NCBI GenBank assembly: GCA_919902765.1
Contig: CAKKRP010000101.1
Span: 850-44,471 of the forward strand
Direction: 5' to 3'
DNA from: Gammaproteobacteria bacterium
Lineage (GTDB): Bacteria; Pseudomonadota; Gammaproteobacteria; S012-40
DNA: 43,622 nucleotides
The notes beneath the pieces are model-generated. The model had not been told where the DNA came from, did no database searches, and worked only from the letters and a program-made list of their open reading frames with translations. This document shows, piece after piece, positions 1 to 8,365 of the stretch (position 1 is its first letter; each line of letters opens with the position of its first letter). The position numbers and the translations under genes were made by a program.

Positions 1-1144
1 CTTGATCCTTGCGCAAATTTAAACCACGCATATTCTCATGCGTAGGCGCAAACGGCATTTGAAAATCGTGATCGATGTTCAGCGCCCAGTTGAAATAATA
101 GGCGTCGCCACGTTGGGTGCGAAAATCCGCCACCGCCTGCACACCGGCGAGCGCCGCGCGCGCCACCGCCACCGGATCGTCGATGATGATTTGATAAAAT
201 TTGCGCACCGCCGGCCCCAGCGTGGCGGTCACAAAACGATCTATTTCGGCAAAATAATCCTGTGCCGCCGCCGGGCCGGTGAGGATCAATGGAAACGGGA
301 TACCCGCGTTGCCGGGGTGCAATAAAATGCCCAGCACATATAAAAATTCTTCGGCCGTGCCCGCGCCACCGGGAAACACCGCAAACGCATGCCCGGTGCG
401 CACAAACGCCTCCAGGCGCTTTTCGATATCCGGCATGATCACCAAGTCATTAACGATAGGATTCGGCGATTCCGCCGCGATGATGCCGGGCTCGGAAATG
501 CCCAGATATTGACCGCCGCGTATGCGTTGTTTGGCGTGCCCTATGGTCGCGCCCTTCATCGGCCCCTTCATCGCGCCGGGGCCGCAACCGGTGCAAATAT
601 CCAAACCGCGCAGGCCGAGTTGATAACCTACGAGTTTGGTATATTCATATTCATTGCGCGAAATAGAATGCCCGCCCCAACACACGACCATCTTGGGATC
701 GCTCAGCGGGTGCAGGATATTGGCGTTGCGTAAAATGTGAAAAACGGCGTTGGTAATGCCGTCGGAGGATTCGAGATCGATGTTCTGATTGCCTTTGACT
801 TCATCGCTGACATACACGACATCGCGCAACACCGCGAACAGATGTTCGCCTATACCCTTGATCATTTGCCCGTCAACAAAGGCCGTGGACGGCGCGCCCC
901 TGACTTCTAGTTGGATGCCGCGTTCTTCCGACACCACGCGTATGTCGAACGCACGATAACGCTCCAGCAATTCCTTGCCGTCGTCGAGCTCGTTGCCGCA
1001 ATTCAACACGGCCAGCGAGCAATTGCGAAACAACTCGTGCAGCCCGCCGCGACTGGTATCCAGCAGCTTGCCGACCTCCAGACGCGACAAAATCTCCATC
1101 CGGCCTTCCGGCGCCACGCGTGCATCTACGACGTTTAATTTCAT
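1..1144 (-). CDS. ppnN: Pyrimidine/purine nucleotide 5'-monophosphate nucleosidase PpnN (LOG family), 3' end cut by window edge
   Basis: The minus frame is open from an ATG at 1142-1144 to the window edge, giving about 381 codons; the family is usually about 450 residues, so the C-terminus lies outside. The frame carries the LOG-family signatures: a CTGCGPGAMKGPMKGA stretch near residue 185 and PGGAGTAEE near residue 258. Flanking segments such as VCWGGHSI and MPDIEKRLEAF match E. coli PpnN (YgdH) as I remember it. The enzyme cleaves the N-glycosidic bond of nucleoside 5'-monophosphates in the cytoplasm, releasing base and ribose 5-phosphate, and takes part in purine/pyrimidine salvage and the ppGpp response. 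There is no strong Shine-Dalgarno sequence; a 7-bp inverted repeat lies just upstream (1155-1177). It is a housekeeping gene with no obvious link to the exopolysaccharide genes next to it. Confidence 0.94.
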   Translation of the reverse strand, partial: MKLNVVDARVAPEGRMEILSRLEVGKLLDTSRGGLHELFRNCSLAVLNCGNELDDGKELLERYRAFDIRVVSEERGIQLEVRGAPSTAFVDGQMIKGIGEHLFAVLRDVVYVSDEVKGNQNIDLESSDGITNAVFHILRNANILHPLSDPKMVVCWGGHSISRNEYEYTKLVGYQLGLRGLDICTGCGPGAMKGPMKGATIGHAKQRIRGGQYLGISEPGIIAAESPNPIVNDLVIMPDIEKRLEAFVRTGHAFAVFPGGAGTAEEFLYVLGILLHPGNAGIPFPLILTGPAAAQDYFAEIDRFVTATLGPAVRKFYQIIIDDPVAVARAALAGVQAVADFRTQRGDAYYFNWALNIDHDFQMPFAPTHENMRGLNLRKDQ

Positions 1145-1154
1145 CAGTATAGTT

Positions 1155-1177
1155 TACCCGATTTTTTCGGTCGGGTA
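1155..1177. repeat. 7-bp perfect inverted repeat just upstream of ppnN
   Basis: The arms TACCCGA (1155-1161) and TCGGGTA (1171-1177) are separated by 9 bases. The left arm is 11 bases from the ppnN start codon, so a transcript from upstream would fold a hairpin close to the ribosome-binding region. It could be an operator or a 5' UTR hairpin; the sequence does not decide between them. Confidence 0.4.
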
Positions 1178-1339
1178 TACGCGAAAAAAACGCCATTGCC
1201 GCCCGCCACCGAGCGGCGCGGTGACACACACAGATATGTTGGGTGCGACATCCAATGCGCCCGCGACCATGCGTCCCTGGCCATGCTGGACCAACAGCCG
1301 AAAGACATCCAACCGCACACCGGCGGACCGCTTTATTAT

Positions 1340-1367
1340 ATTTCAATAGTACAACAATTATTGAAAT
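1340..1367. promoter_or_regulatory. Candidate operator: 28-bp palindrome upstream of the EpsA-like regulator
   Basis: ATTTCAAT (1340-1347) and ATTGAAAT (1360-1367) are perfect 8-bp inverted arms around a 12-bp centre containing TACAACAA. It lies 165 bp upstream of the LuxR-type regulator gene, in an AT-rich patch of an otherwise GC-richer spacer. A dimeric regulator, possibly EpsA itself, could bind here; this is inference from symmetry and position only. Confidence 0.35.
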
Positions 1368-1532
1368 TTTTACAAATCCTCCGGCTCACCCGAACAGTTT
1401 CGTTACCATTGTTTTATAACGCGGAATAAAACCCTCCCATACAGCCTGTTGTGTACTCTAAATCATCATGCGATTGTCACAGAACTAAGTTAGATTGACC
1501 ACCTTCCTTTCGAAAAAAATCTATGTATCATT

Positions 1533-2294
1533 ATGGATTCATCGGAATCTCCTTTTCTTACTCCAGAAGAACGTGACTTACTTGCCGAGTTTATTGAGAG
1601 CTCATTGCATGTCAAAAGACGCACCCAGTTTTTTTCTTGGACGCAAGGGGTCATACGCAACCTATTGCCGCATGAGCTGATGATATGCGGTATCGCTGAA
1701 GGTCGCAGTCTAGATATGAAAATGCACTTATTTTCAATGGATCCGGCGTACGACGAAGAATACCTTACCGCGTTGTGCCATCCACACAATGGATTGATCG
1801 CACATATGCTCGCCATTTGGAAAAAAAATACGGAACCCTGCTTGATATGCGCAGACTCCTGCGCAGACCAAGCACTGACGGCCAAACTGCGCCGCCAAGG
1901 CCTATCTTACAGCGCCGCCCACGGGTTATGCGACACCGACGGAAAGGTAACGGGGTTTTTTTGTCTATTTAAATTACCTAAAAAACCCACGCCGCACACT
2001 ACCTATTTGCTTGAGTTGCTCACACCCTATCTTTACGTCACTCTGACGCGCATGTTGGTAGAGGAGGCCAAAGGCAATACTAAGTTAAAATCACCCATTA
2101 TCACCAACCGCGAGGTGCAGATCCTTAGATTGGTAAAAGACGGAAAAACTACCGGCGACATTGCAATTTCACTTAAACTGAGCCCTTTTACGATAAAGAA
2201 TCACATGCGAAATATATTCAACAAACTTGCCGTTCGCAACAGAACTCACGCCGTCACGCGCGCCATCGGGCTTGGTCTGATTGCCCAGGAATAA
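1533..2294 (+). CDS. epsA: EpsA-like LuxR-family transcriptional regulator of exopolysaccharide synthesis
   Basis: This 253-residue protein has an N-terminal region of about 180 residues (LTPEERDLLAEFIESSL onward) and a C-terminal LuxR-type helix-turn-helix at about 185-250, with TNREVQILRLVKDGKTTGDIA followed by the recognition-helix segment SPFTIKNHMRNIF. The length and N-terminal region resemble EpsA, the LuxR-like regulator first named in the Methylobacillus 12S methanolan cluster and later associated with PEP-CTERM exopolysaccharide loci. There is no receiver domain with a phosphoacceptor Asp and no clear autoinducer-binding motif, so its signal is unknown. It sits at the edge of the polysaccharide locus, convergent with the PrsT-like gene 49 bp away, and probably controls some of the operons here. 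The ATG at 1533 is the first in frame, but it has no clear Shine-Dalgarno sequence. Confidence 0.85.
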   Translation: MDSSESPFLTPEERDLLAEFIESSLHVKRRTQFFSWTQGVIRNLLPHELMICGIAEGRSLDMKMHLFSMDPAYDEEYLTALCHPHNGLIAHMLAIWKKNTEPCLICADSCADQALTAKLRRQGLSYSAAHGLCDTDGKVTGFFCLFKLPKKPTPHTTYLLELLTPYLYVTLTRMLVEEAKGNTKLKSPIITNREVQILRLVKDGKTTGDIAISLKLSPFTIKNHMRNIFNKLAVRNRTHAVTRAIGLGLIAQE

Positions 2295-2343
2295 TCGTAG
2301 TATTCGCCGGCCACGTAGCGATTTATTTTAATCCGGCCAACGA

Positions 2344-4731
2344 TCAACCCCGCGCCAGAATCTCTTTAGCTTCCTGAATGCCAATGAATTCGCGCTTGGT
2401 ATCCAAGGCCTTTTTGAGGTGGATCTTGGCGGCGGCGACGTCACCTTTTTTATAGAGCGCCATACCCAAATGATAATTTAATACGGCAACCGTCGGCGCG
2501 GTTTTCGCCGCCTGTCTAAGCAACGGAATCGCCCTATCATATTGCCCTAATTTGTAATAAACCCAACCTGCGCTATCGGTGTACAACGGGTTCTGCGACG
2601 CCTCAAAGCGTTTTGTCAATGCCAAGGCCCGCTCCAGGCTAGGCGGATCCCCTTTTGTGTCGGTAAGTAAAGCGGCTAGATTATTCGCTGCAACGTCGTT
2701 ACCGGGTGACTTCTTCAAAATATCTTCGTATATCGCAATTGCCTTGTTATAATCGCTACGCGCTTGGTATATATTCGCCAACTCCAATGCCAAGTATTCA
2801 TCCTGCGGAAGGGCTTTTAAACCGTCTTCCAGCGCCTGTAACGCTGCCGGACCATCTCCATTTAAGGCGTGTACCTTCGATAAGTCGATGTAGGCCATGG
2901 CCAGTGTCGGCTGCATGCGAATGGCGACACCAAGCGCCCCAATCGCTTCACGATATTTTTTTTGCGAACTATATATTTCTCCTTGCATGAGATTCAGCAG
3001 CGCATTATCCGCCACTTGCGCGCGTACCCTCTGAACCCTTTCTAGCGCCTGATCCGCTTTACCCTGCGTCAACAATATCGTCACCAACGACGCCAACGGC
3101 TCTATAGAATTCGGACCTTTTTTAAGCGCCGCCTCGAATTGCGACTGCGCGCGATCTAACTTCCCTTGCGCCAAATACACCTGCCCTAATAAATAGTAAC
3201 CCCTAGGGTGGTCAGGCGCCTTGGCTTGGAGTTTCTCCATTGCCGATTCTGCGCTACGCCAATCTTTCTTGCGCGCCGCCAGCTCCCCCTTTTTCTCTAT
3301 CGCCTCCATACTGTCCGGCGCGAGCTGAATGGCCTTCGCGGTTTCTGTCAGCGCCGCATCGTGCTCTCCCACGGCAGCGTAATAATCCGCCATCGCTAGG
3401 TGCATCCGAGGATCATTCGGATATTGCGCTATTGCGTTAGCCGCCACCTCCTTGGCCAACGGCTGTTCCTTATTTTGCAAGTGTGCTTTGACTAACATTG
3501 CAATCAAAATAGCGGAATCCGGCTGATCTTTGAGTACTGCGCGCAAATCGGGTATCGCATTCACAGCGTTGCCCTTGGCGATCGACATCTTAGCTCTCAG
3601 CAACAACGCCTGGTTATCCCTAGGATTGGCCGCGAGCACTTCGACAATCAACTGTTCAGCCTCGCTCACGGCACCGGCATCTAGGCGTGCCTGAGCCAGA
3701 TAATCCCGCGCTTTGATGCCATCGGCACCATTTTTATCCAGCGCCACAATCGAACGAAAGGTTTTTTCCGCATCCGCTTTTCTGTCCAGCGCGGCATAAA
3801 GAAATGCAAGACCAAAGCGCAAAACATGCGCATTCGGTCTGTTTTGCAGGGCGGCAAGCAGCTCTTTCTCGGCTACTTCCCCCCCCTTTGTCCGCGCAAG
3901 AAATTCCGATAACAGCAAATATCGTTGATCATCCTCGACATCCGCCTTAATCGCGCCCCTCAACGTTTGCTCGGCTTTATCTAGTTCATTTTTACTCACA
4001 TAAAACGCCGCCAACGCGACTCGGCTGTCACGCTGCTTAGGCGCTATCTCAATAATCGCCTGATACTGCCGCTCAACGTGATCGTTATCTTTCATCTTTT
4101 GAGAAATCGCAATGTCCACTAAGCGTAACGAAATATTTTTCGGGTCAGCGGTGATGCCCTGCTCCAACACTTCGCGCGCCTTTTGATCTTCGTTGCGTTC
4201 ACTGTATAACCCGGCAAGCAATGTTATCGCATCGGTTTGATGCGGATCATGCGCCAATACATCGCGTGCTATTTTGAGCGCCTGCGCCTTATCACCCTTG
4301 CTGACCATCACCGCCGCACGCAGCGTTTTGGCCGCAGCGTCGGAGGGCGCGGTCGCCAATATTTCAGCGGCTAGCTTTTCGGCCTTGGCGCTGTCTCCCA
4401 TAAAAATATAGATGCGGCCCAATCTTACCTTAGCATCGTTGTAATTTGGATCCAGCTCCAACGCTTTGGAATAGTTGCTGAAGGCCTTTTCGTAATTTTT
4501 TAGTTTTTCTTCAATCAAGCCCGCGATATAATAGGCTTCAATATTTTTCGGTTCGATCTGCAATACATTGCGTATCTCTACACCGGCCTTCGCATAATCC
4601 GTCTGGGCTAAAAAGTCCTTACTTTTTTCTAAATGCGCTTGCTGACGTTGTTCCTTGCCGCCACATCCAGACACCCCTATCAGTGCTAGCGCCACTACTA
4701 AAACCGAATAACGCCTGTCGCCAAATCTCAT
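2344..4731 (-). CDS. prsT: PrsT-like TPR-repeat lipoprotein of the exosortase/EPS system
   Basis: The 795-residue protein begins with a lipoprotein signal peptide: basic start, hydrophobic stretch, and lipobox V-S-G-C with the acylated Cys at residue 23. The rest is an almost continuous array of tetratricopeptide repeats, with many A..Y...G and ALELDPN/ALKKGPN type helices up to the C-terminus. The family model 'PEP-CTERM system TPR-repeat lipoprotein' (PrsT) describes about 900 residues with the same layout; this one is somewhat shorter. Such proteins are thought to scaffold periplasmic or outer-membrane parts of the polysaccharide assembly machinery, comparable to AlgK or PelB. It is the last gene of a minus-strand series after xrtD and the WecA-like gene, but a 155-bp inverted-repeat element separates it from them. 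The ATG at 4729-4731 is preceded by AAGGATGGCGGT. Confidence 0.88.
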   Translation of the reverse strand: MRFGDRRYSVLVVALALIGVSGCGGKEQRQQAHLEKSKDFLAQTDYAKAGVEIRNVLQIEPKNIEAYYIAGLIEEKLKNYEKAFSNYSKALELDPNYNDAKVRLGRIYIFMGDSAKAEKLAAEILATAPSDAAAKTLRAAVMVSKGDKAQALKIARDVLAHDPHQTDAITLLAGLYSERNEDQKAREVLEQGITADPKNISLRLVDIAISQKMKDNDHVERQYQAIIEIAPKQRDSRVALAAFYVSKNELDKAEQTLRGAIKADVEDDQRYLLLSEFLARTKGGEVAEKELLAALQNRPNAHVLRFGLAFLYAALDRKADAEKTFRSIVALDKNGADGIKARDYLAQARLDAGAVSEAEQLIVEVLAANPRDNQALLLRAKMSIAKGNAVNAIPDLRAVLKDQPDSAILIAMLVKAHLQNKEQPLAKEVAANAIAQYPNDPRMHLAMADYYAAVGEHDAALTETAKAIQLAPDSMEAIEKKGELAARKKDWRSAESAMEKLQAKAPDHPRGYYLLGQVYLAQGKLDRAQSQFEAALKKGPNSIEPLASLVTILLTQGKADQALERVQRVRAQVADNALLNLMQGEIYSSQKKYREAIGALGVAIRMQPTLAMAYIDLSKVHALNGDGPAALQALEDGLKALPQDEYLALELANIYQARSDYNKAIAIYEDILKKSPGNDVAANNLAALLTDTKGDPPSLERALALTKRFEASQNPLYTDSAGWVYYKLGQYDRAIPLLRQAAKTAPTVAVLNYHLGMALYKKGDVAAAKIHLKKALDTKREFIGIQEAKEILARG

Positions 4732-4771
4732 ACCGCCATCCTTATATCGAATTTACGCATCAAATGTCTAC

Positions 4772-4926
4772 AGGGAACCTCAAAAAATTCACTGAAGCCG
4801 CGCTGGCTGCGTTGAAAAGTGGCTCAAATTGCGGGGCCGCGTAGCGGTAAACTGCGTGTAAACTGCGCATTTTCGCCACTTTTCGCCTTGCCATCATCGT
4901 CTTGATTGAATTTTTAGAGGTTCCCT
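4772..4926. mobile_element. MITE-like element with long imperfect terminal inverted repeats
   Basis: The ends AGGGAACCTCAAAAAATTCA (4772-4791) and TGAATTTTTAGAGGTTCCCT (4907-4926) are inverted copies with one or two mismatches. A second pair, AAAAGTGGC near 4815 and GCCACTTTT near 4875, continues the symmetry inwards, so the 155-bp unit could fold into one long imperfect hairpin. It contains no open frame, which fits a miniature inverted-repeat transposable element or a degenerate IS end pair. No clear target-site duplication can be read at its borders. The right-hand repeat supplies the last two bases of the stop codon (TAG) of the upstream phosphoglycosyltransferase gene. No second copy was noticed in this window. 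Confidence 0.72.
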
Positions 4927-6553
4927 ACATTAGCAACCGCTGCCCTACCAGGCCCAGCGCAGCCATCACCGAAAAACTCAGCACACCGCTCCATCTAACG
5001 CTTTCGCGGCTGAGAATCAATTCGCAACCGTAGAACAGTATCGCCACCTCTACGATCAGTCTACCTAGGTCGTATGCGTTCCAAACCCAGCGGGACAATA
5101 CGCTGGCGGCGACAATCATCACCACCATCAAGAAATCCATCGTAGTAGCTCTAAATTCCGTCTCGCCGGAAAATCGCATCACGAGCGCAATCGACACTAA
5201 TAACAACCCAAAATACGCTACGCCAAAGATAGCGGATAGCTGACCCGCCGGTCCGTAATAGTTTGACGACAAGTACACCCAAATCGCCGCTGCGGCATAG
5301 ATCGAAAATCGCAGCAAATAGCGATAAATTAGCGTATTTTTAGCTACAAATAACACCGCGAGCGTGCTGGCGATCACAAGTAAAATACCTATGAATCCTT
5401 GAGGAACCTCTTCAATCAGCATGCCGCCGAATATAAAATATATAGGTATTGAAATTTTGACGAATAATTTTGGAACGTTAACCAACCAGGCGGTACTGCG
5501 CAGACTATTCCGCACCGTAAGCAAGCCGGCGGTTCGCGCACTGCGCTCGATTCTCCAGCCGTTGCGTTCACCAAAAATTAACGCTGCAAATACCATCATG
5601 CAAACGCCAAGATAAATTCCGGCTACCAGCCAATCCGACTCATAACTTAAAAATATCGCGCTCAAAACGAGAAAACCGTGTACCGAATAGATAATCAGCA
5701 CCGCCTCGTGATGGTCAAAACCGCGATCTAATAAACGGTGGTGGATATGATTTTTCGTTGCCCGAAACCAATTCATTCCGCCATATATGCGCTGTATAAA
5801 TACCGCGATGATATCTATGATTGGCAATCCAAGAATCAGCATCGGCAACGCCATGCTCAGCCCTGGATTGACGCGCTGGGTCAACCAAATAACAAACACG
5901 CTTAAGGAGAAACCGAGAAACTGGCTCCCCGAATCACCCATAAAAACACGTGCAGGATGTGTATTAAAACGGAGAAAACCAAACACGCCACCGATAACCG
6001 CACATACCGTAATCACTAACGTTAAACTACCCGCCGTGGCCGCTAAATAGGCGATACATCCCAAACTCAACAACGACTCGCCGCCCGCTAAACCGTCTAA
6101 ACCGTCGGAATGATTGATCGCGTTAATCACCCCGACAATGGCGATAATAGTAAACGGTTTTCCAATATAGCCGGGCAACGGCTGACTCAAGAAAGGTGCG
6201 GCGCTCACCCACAGCTCGCCACCATAGACCACCGCGATAGCGGCAGCGAATTGGCCGATAAATTTGACGTAGTGCCCGAGCTCGTGACTATCATCCCACA
6301 CGCCAAAAATAAACAGTACGACAGCACCCGATAGATATGATAAGAGCACCTTGTCCATCGGCAGGAATATCAATAGCGCTATTATTGCACCTAGGAATAC
6401 CCCCACGCCTCCCACTCTAGGCACCGGCACCGCGTGTACCTTTCTGGCATCGGGTAAATCCACCATCCCCAGTCGCGGCGCGAATTTGATCATCACCGGG
6501 ATAATCGCCATGCTGACCATGAGCGCAGTGATTAAAACAAGTACGTTATCCAA
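4925..6553 (-). CDS. WecA/MraY-family polyprenyl-phosphate sugar-1-phosphate transferase (EPS-initiating enzyme)
   Basis: This 542-residue polytopic membrane protein belongs to the polyprenyl-phosphate N-acetylhexosamine-1-phosphate transferase family. Visible motifs are GVWDDSHELG (acidic pair, about residue 85), INHSDGLDGLAGG (about 145-157), FMGDSGSQFLG (about 205) and the NHIHHRLLDRG histidine motif (about 270). It should transfer a sugar phosphate from a UDP-sugar to undecaprenyl phosphate at the inner membrane, starting the lipid-linked repeat unit; the exact sugar cannot be read from the sequence. The family core ends near residue 330, and about 200 further residues with several extra membrane segments follow, an extension seen in some EPS-locus members. 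The gene starts 36 bp downstream of xrtD with GGGGGT before the ATG, and its stop codon overlaps the end of a MITE-like element. Confidence 0.9.
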   Translation of the reverse strand: MDNVLVLITALMVSMAIIPVMIKFAPRLGMVDLPDARKVHAVPVPRVGGVGVFLGAIIALLIFLPMDKVLLSYLSGAVVLFIFGVWDDSHELGHYVKFIGQFAAAIAVVYGGELWVSAAPFLSQPLPGYIGKPFTIIAIVGVINAINHSDGLDGLAGGESLLSLGCIAYLAATAGSLTLVITVCAVIGGVFGFLRFNTHPARVFMGDSGSQFLGFSLSVFVIWLTQRVNPGLSMALPMLILGLPIIDIIAVFIQRIYGGMNWFRATKNHIHHRLLDRGFDHHEAVLIIYSVHGFLVLSAIFLSYESDWLVAGIYLGVCMMVFAALIFGERNGWRIERSARTAGLLTVRNSLRSTAWLVNVPKLFVKISIPIYFIFGGMLIEEVPQGFIGILLVIASTLAVLFVAKNTLIYRYLLRFSIYAAAAIWVYLSSNYYGPAGQLSAIFGVAYFGLLLVSIALVMRFSGETEFRATTMDFLMVVMIVAASVLSRWVWNAYDLGRLIVEVAILFYGCELILSRESVRWSGVLSFSVMAALGLVGQRLLM

Positions 6554-6589
6554 AGTACCCCCGAATTTTTTGTTGATGCCTTGGTGCGA

Positions 6590-8170
6590 TCAATCGGGCA
6601 TATGTTTGATTAAATGTGGCCACGCCGCCCTTAAAAATTCTTGTAATAATTTATCCGTTGCTTCCAGATCACCCGTGCCGCGCATATTCGCTGTAAGACG
6701 CACTAAAGAGCCGTCGCTGCGATTCCGCGTAAGCGCGTCCCAAAAAATATACCATTTCACCAGATATTCGTTGGTGACGATACGTCCACGCTGTTGAAAC
6801 CAATAATACACGAGTTGCCTATTCTCACCCTGCTGTATGACAGAACGATTAATTTGCAGTGACGGAACATTTACAGCGATGTCTTTTAACTCGCGTTGTT
6901 CAAGATCGGTAATCGCCCAACCGCCGCCGGGAATGCAGGTGCGCGGAGAATGCGCGGACTCACCCTTTATTTGCGACGCATAATAGGCAACGTATAGGTT
7001 GACCGGTGCCCGCACGCCGTCGAAAAAATCCGCCATAATATAATCATCCAAGTGCAGCGCGTTTAGAGATACCTGCTGAAGTCGATCTTCCTTCCCCCGC
7101 CACACGCCGACTTCTAGGGGAAACGCCGAAAAATTCATACGTTCCGGGCGTATTAACTGCCGTTCCGGCAAGGCGATAGACGCCAATAGCGTCGCGAATA
7201 ATATCGCAGCGGCAACGACAAACGGCTTGGAAATGCCGCGCAATAAAACCGGCGCATCGGTTAGCGATGACAGGGGCATTTCTACATTAAAACGGCGGCT
7301 AAAAGGTACACCGCCGCGCCTGGATAATAGCCACATCTCGGCAACCATGACCGCGATGCAACTCATAAACATCGCCCAGCCCTCAAAATCGTGGAGTACG
7401 CCTTCAGCCATGGACTTACCCCAATACTCGACGGTGACGCCCACCGCCGCGATGCGCAAGCTGTTCATTAATACCGTCAGAGGGATCGCCGACAAAAAAA
7501 CCAATACGCGTTTCCAAAATTTATCACGGTAAAAATAGGCCATAATAAAACCGAGCGTCAGTAATGGGAACAGATAGCGTAAACCACTACATGCCTCTAC
7601 CACTTGTAACTGAAAATTACCCAGATCAATGACGTTTCCTTCGAGAAACACGCTTATTCCAAAAAGTTTCACCAACGCCACACCAAGCGTAGATGAGATT
7701 AGTTGCAGGCTCTGTGAAAGTTCACGAAAAAGAAATTGCGGCAAAGGAATCATAAAGGCGAGGAATAGCAAGGGCGGCCCGGCGATTTTAAACCCCCGCC
7801 ATCCCGCCAGGGCATACAGCAAACCCATCAACGCGATTAAAAAAGAATACTGTACAACTAAATATAACGTGCTTAGGTCTCCGACAACGCGCAATAATAC
7901 GGCAACAAAAACAATAAACGCACCCATCCAGGCACCGTTCATCGCGGCTTTTTCCCACGCATTTTTTTTTTGCCAAAGGAGGAACAATGCGATAAACGGC
8001 ACCGCATATCCATATCCATATTCCTCGCTTTCGCCCCACACCTCTACCATGCGCGTCAAACCCGAGTGAAACACGCCAAACAATAGGCCCACCGTCACGG
8101 CAAGGGTGGCCCACGCCATGGGCGTTTCCCGCCATACCGGTGCAGCGTGTCGCATTACAGGCTCATTCAT
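6590..8170 (-). CDS. xrtD: Exosortase XrtD fused to an EpsI domain (VPLPA-CTERM-specific transpeptidase)
   Basis: Starting at the ATG at 8168-8170, which has a good GGAGA ribosome-binding site eight bases upstream, the protein is 526 residues; the longer open frame to 8389 adds 73 implausible residues. The N-terminal half (about 15-285) is a polytopic exosortase with the catalytic triad candidates Cys194 (VEACSGLRYL), Arg239 (NSLRIA) and His260 (LHDFEGW). The C-terminal part (about 315-520) is an EpsI domain with HSPRTCIPGGGW at 408-419. An exosortase with a C-terminal EpsI domain of about this length is typical of XrtD, which cleaves and probably transfers proteins with VPLPA-CTERM tails. 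A matching tail is encoded at the right edge of this window. Codons 67-70 lie on a run of ten A (7962-7971), a possible slippage site. Confidence 0.88.
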   Translation of the reverse strand: MNEPVMRHAAPVWRETPMAWATLAVTVGLLFGVFHSGLTRMVEVWGESEEYGYGYAVPFIALFLLWQKKNAWEKAAMNGAWMGAFIVFVAVLLRVVGDLSTLYLVVQYSFLIALMGLLYALAGWRGFKIAGPPLLFLAFMIPLPQFLFRELSQSLQLISSTLGVALVKLFGISVFLEGNVIDLGNFQLQVVEACSGLRYLFPLLTLGFIMAYFYRDKFWKRVLVFLSAIPLTVLMNSLRIAAVGVTVEYWGKSMAEGVLHDFEGWAMFMSCIAVMVAEMWLLSRRGGVPFSRRFNVEMPLSSLTDAPVLLRGISKPFVVAAAILFATLLASIALPERQLIRPERMNFSAFPLEVGVWRGKEDRLQQVSLNALHLDDYIMADFFDGVRAPVNLYVAYYASQIKGESAHSPRTCIPGGGWAITDLEQRELKDIAVNVPSLQINRSVIQQGENRQLVYYWFQQRGRIVTNEYLVKWYIFWDALTRNRSDGSLVRLTANMRGTGDLEATDKLLQEFLRAAWPHLIKHMPD

Positions 8171-8365
8171 TAATATTCTCCAGAATTGCGATAACCGCGT
8201 ATTGAGCCCGGCACTATATCTCTCCGTTGTTACAATCATATTTAAGCCGCTTTGACACATGGATTTAATTTCATTGTCACTTGTTCGACATACAACAAAT
8301 CTATTATTACGTCGGAATATTTTCTCTTGTAGGCGAATAACATCCGGCTGCGCTGTTACATTATC
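8171..8365. promoter_or_regulatory. Divergent promoter region between xrtD and the acyltransferase operon
   Basis: This 195-bp spacer separates the start of the minus-strand xrtD series from the plus-strand acyltransferase operon, so it should drive both. It contains a TTGTT-N8-AACAA inverted repeat at 8281-8298 and a shorter TTGTTACAA at 8227-8235. The first includes TACAACAA, also present in the palindrome upstream of the EpsA-like gene. I could not assign -10/-35 boxes with confidence. Confidence 0.4.

Larger units (their letters stand above)
1145..1532. promoter_or_regulatory. Divergent intergenic region between ppnN and the EpsA-like regulator
   Basis: This 388-bp gene-free stretch must hold the promoters of both diverging genes. 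Two inverted repeats are visible: TACCCGA/TCGGGTA at 1155-1177, next to ppnN, and ATTTCAAT/ATTGAAAT at 1340-1367, on the regulator side. A TATAAC hexamer sits at 1415-1420, but I see no convincing -35 box at the right distance, so no promoter is assigned. I see no small gene or RNA. Confidence 0.5.

Noticed and set aside
873-1346. 157-residue minus-strand open frame at the left edge
   Set aside because: It overlaps ppnN in another frame of the same strand; the ppnN frame carries clear family motifs and this one does not.
2295-2343. CCGGCC-containing spacer between epsA and prsT considered as a bidirectional terminator
   Set aside because: The two copies are direct rather than inverted and pair only over four bases, with no T-run.
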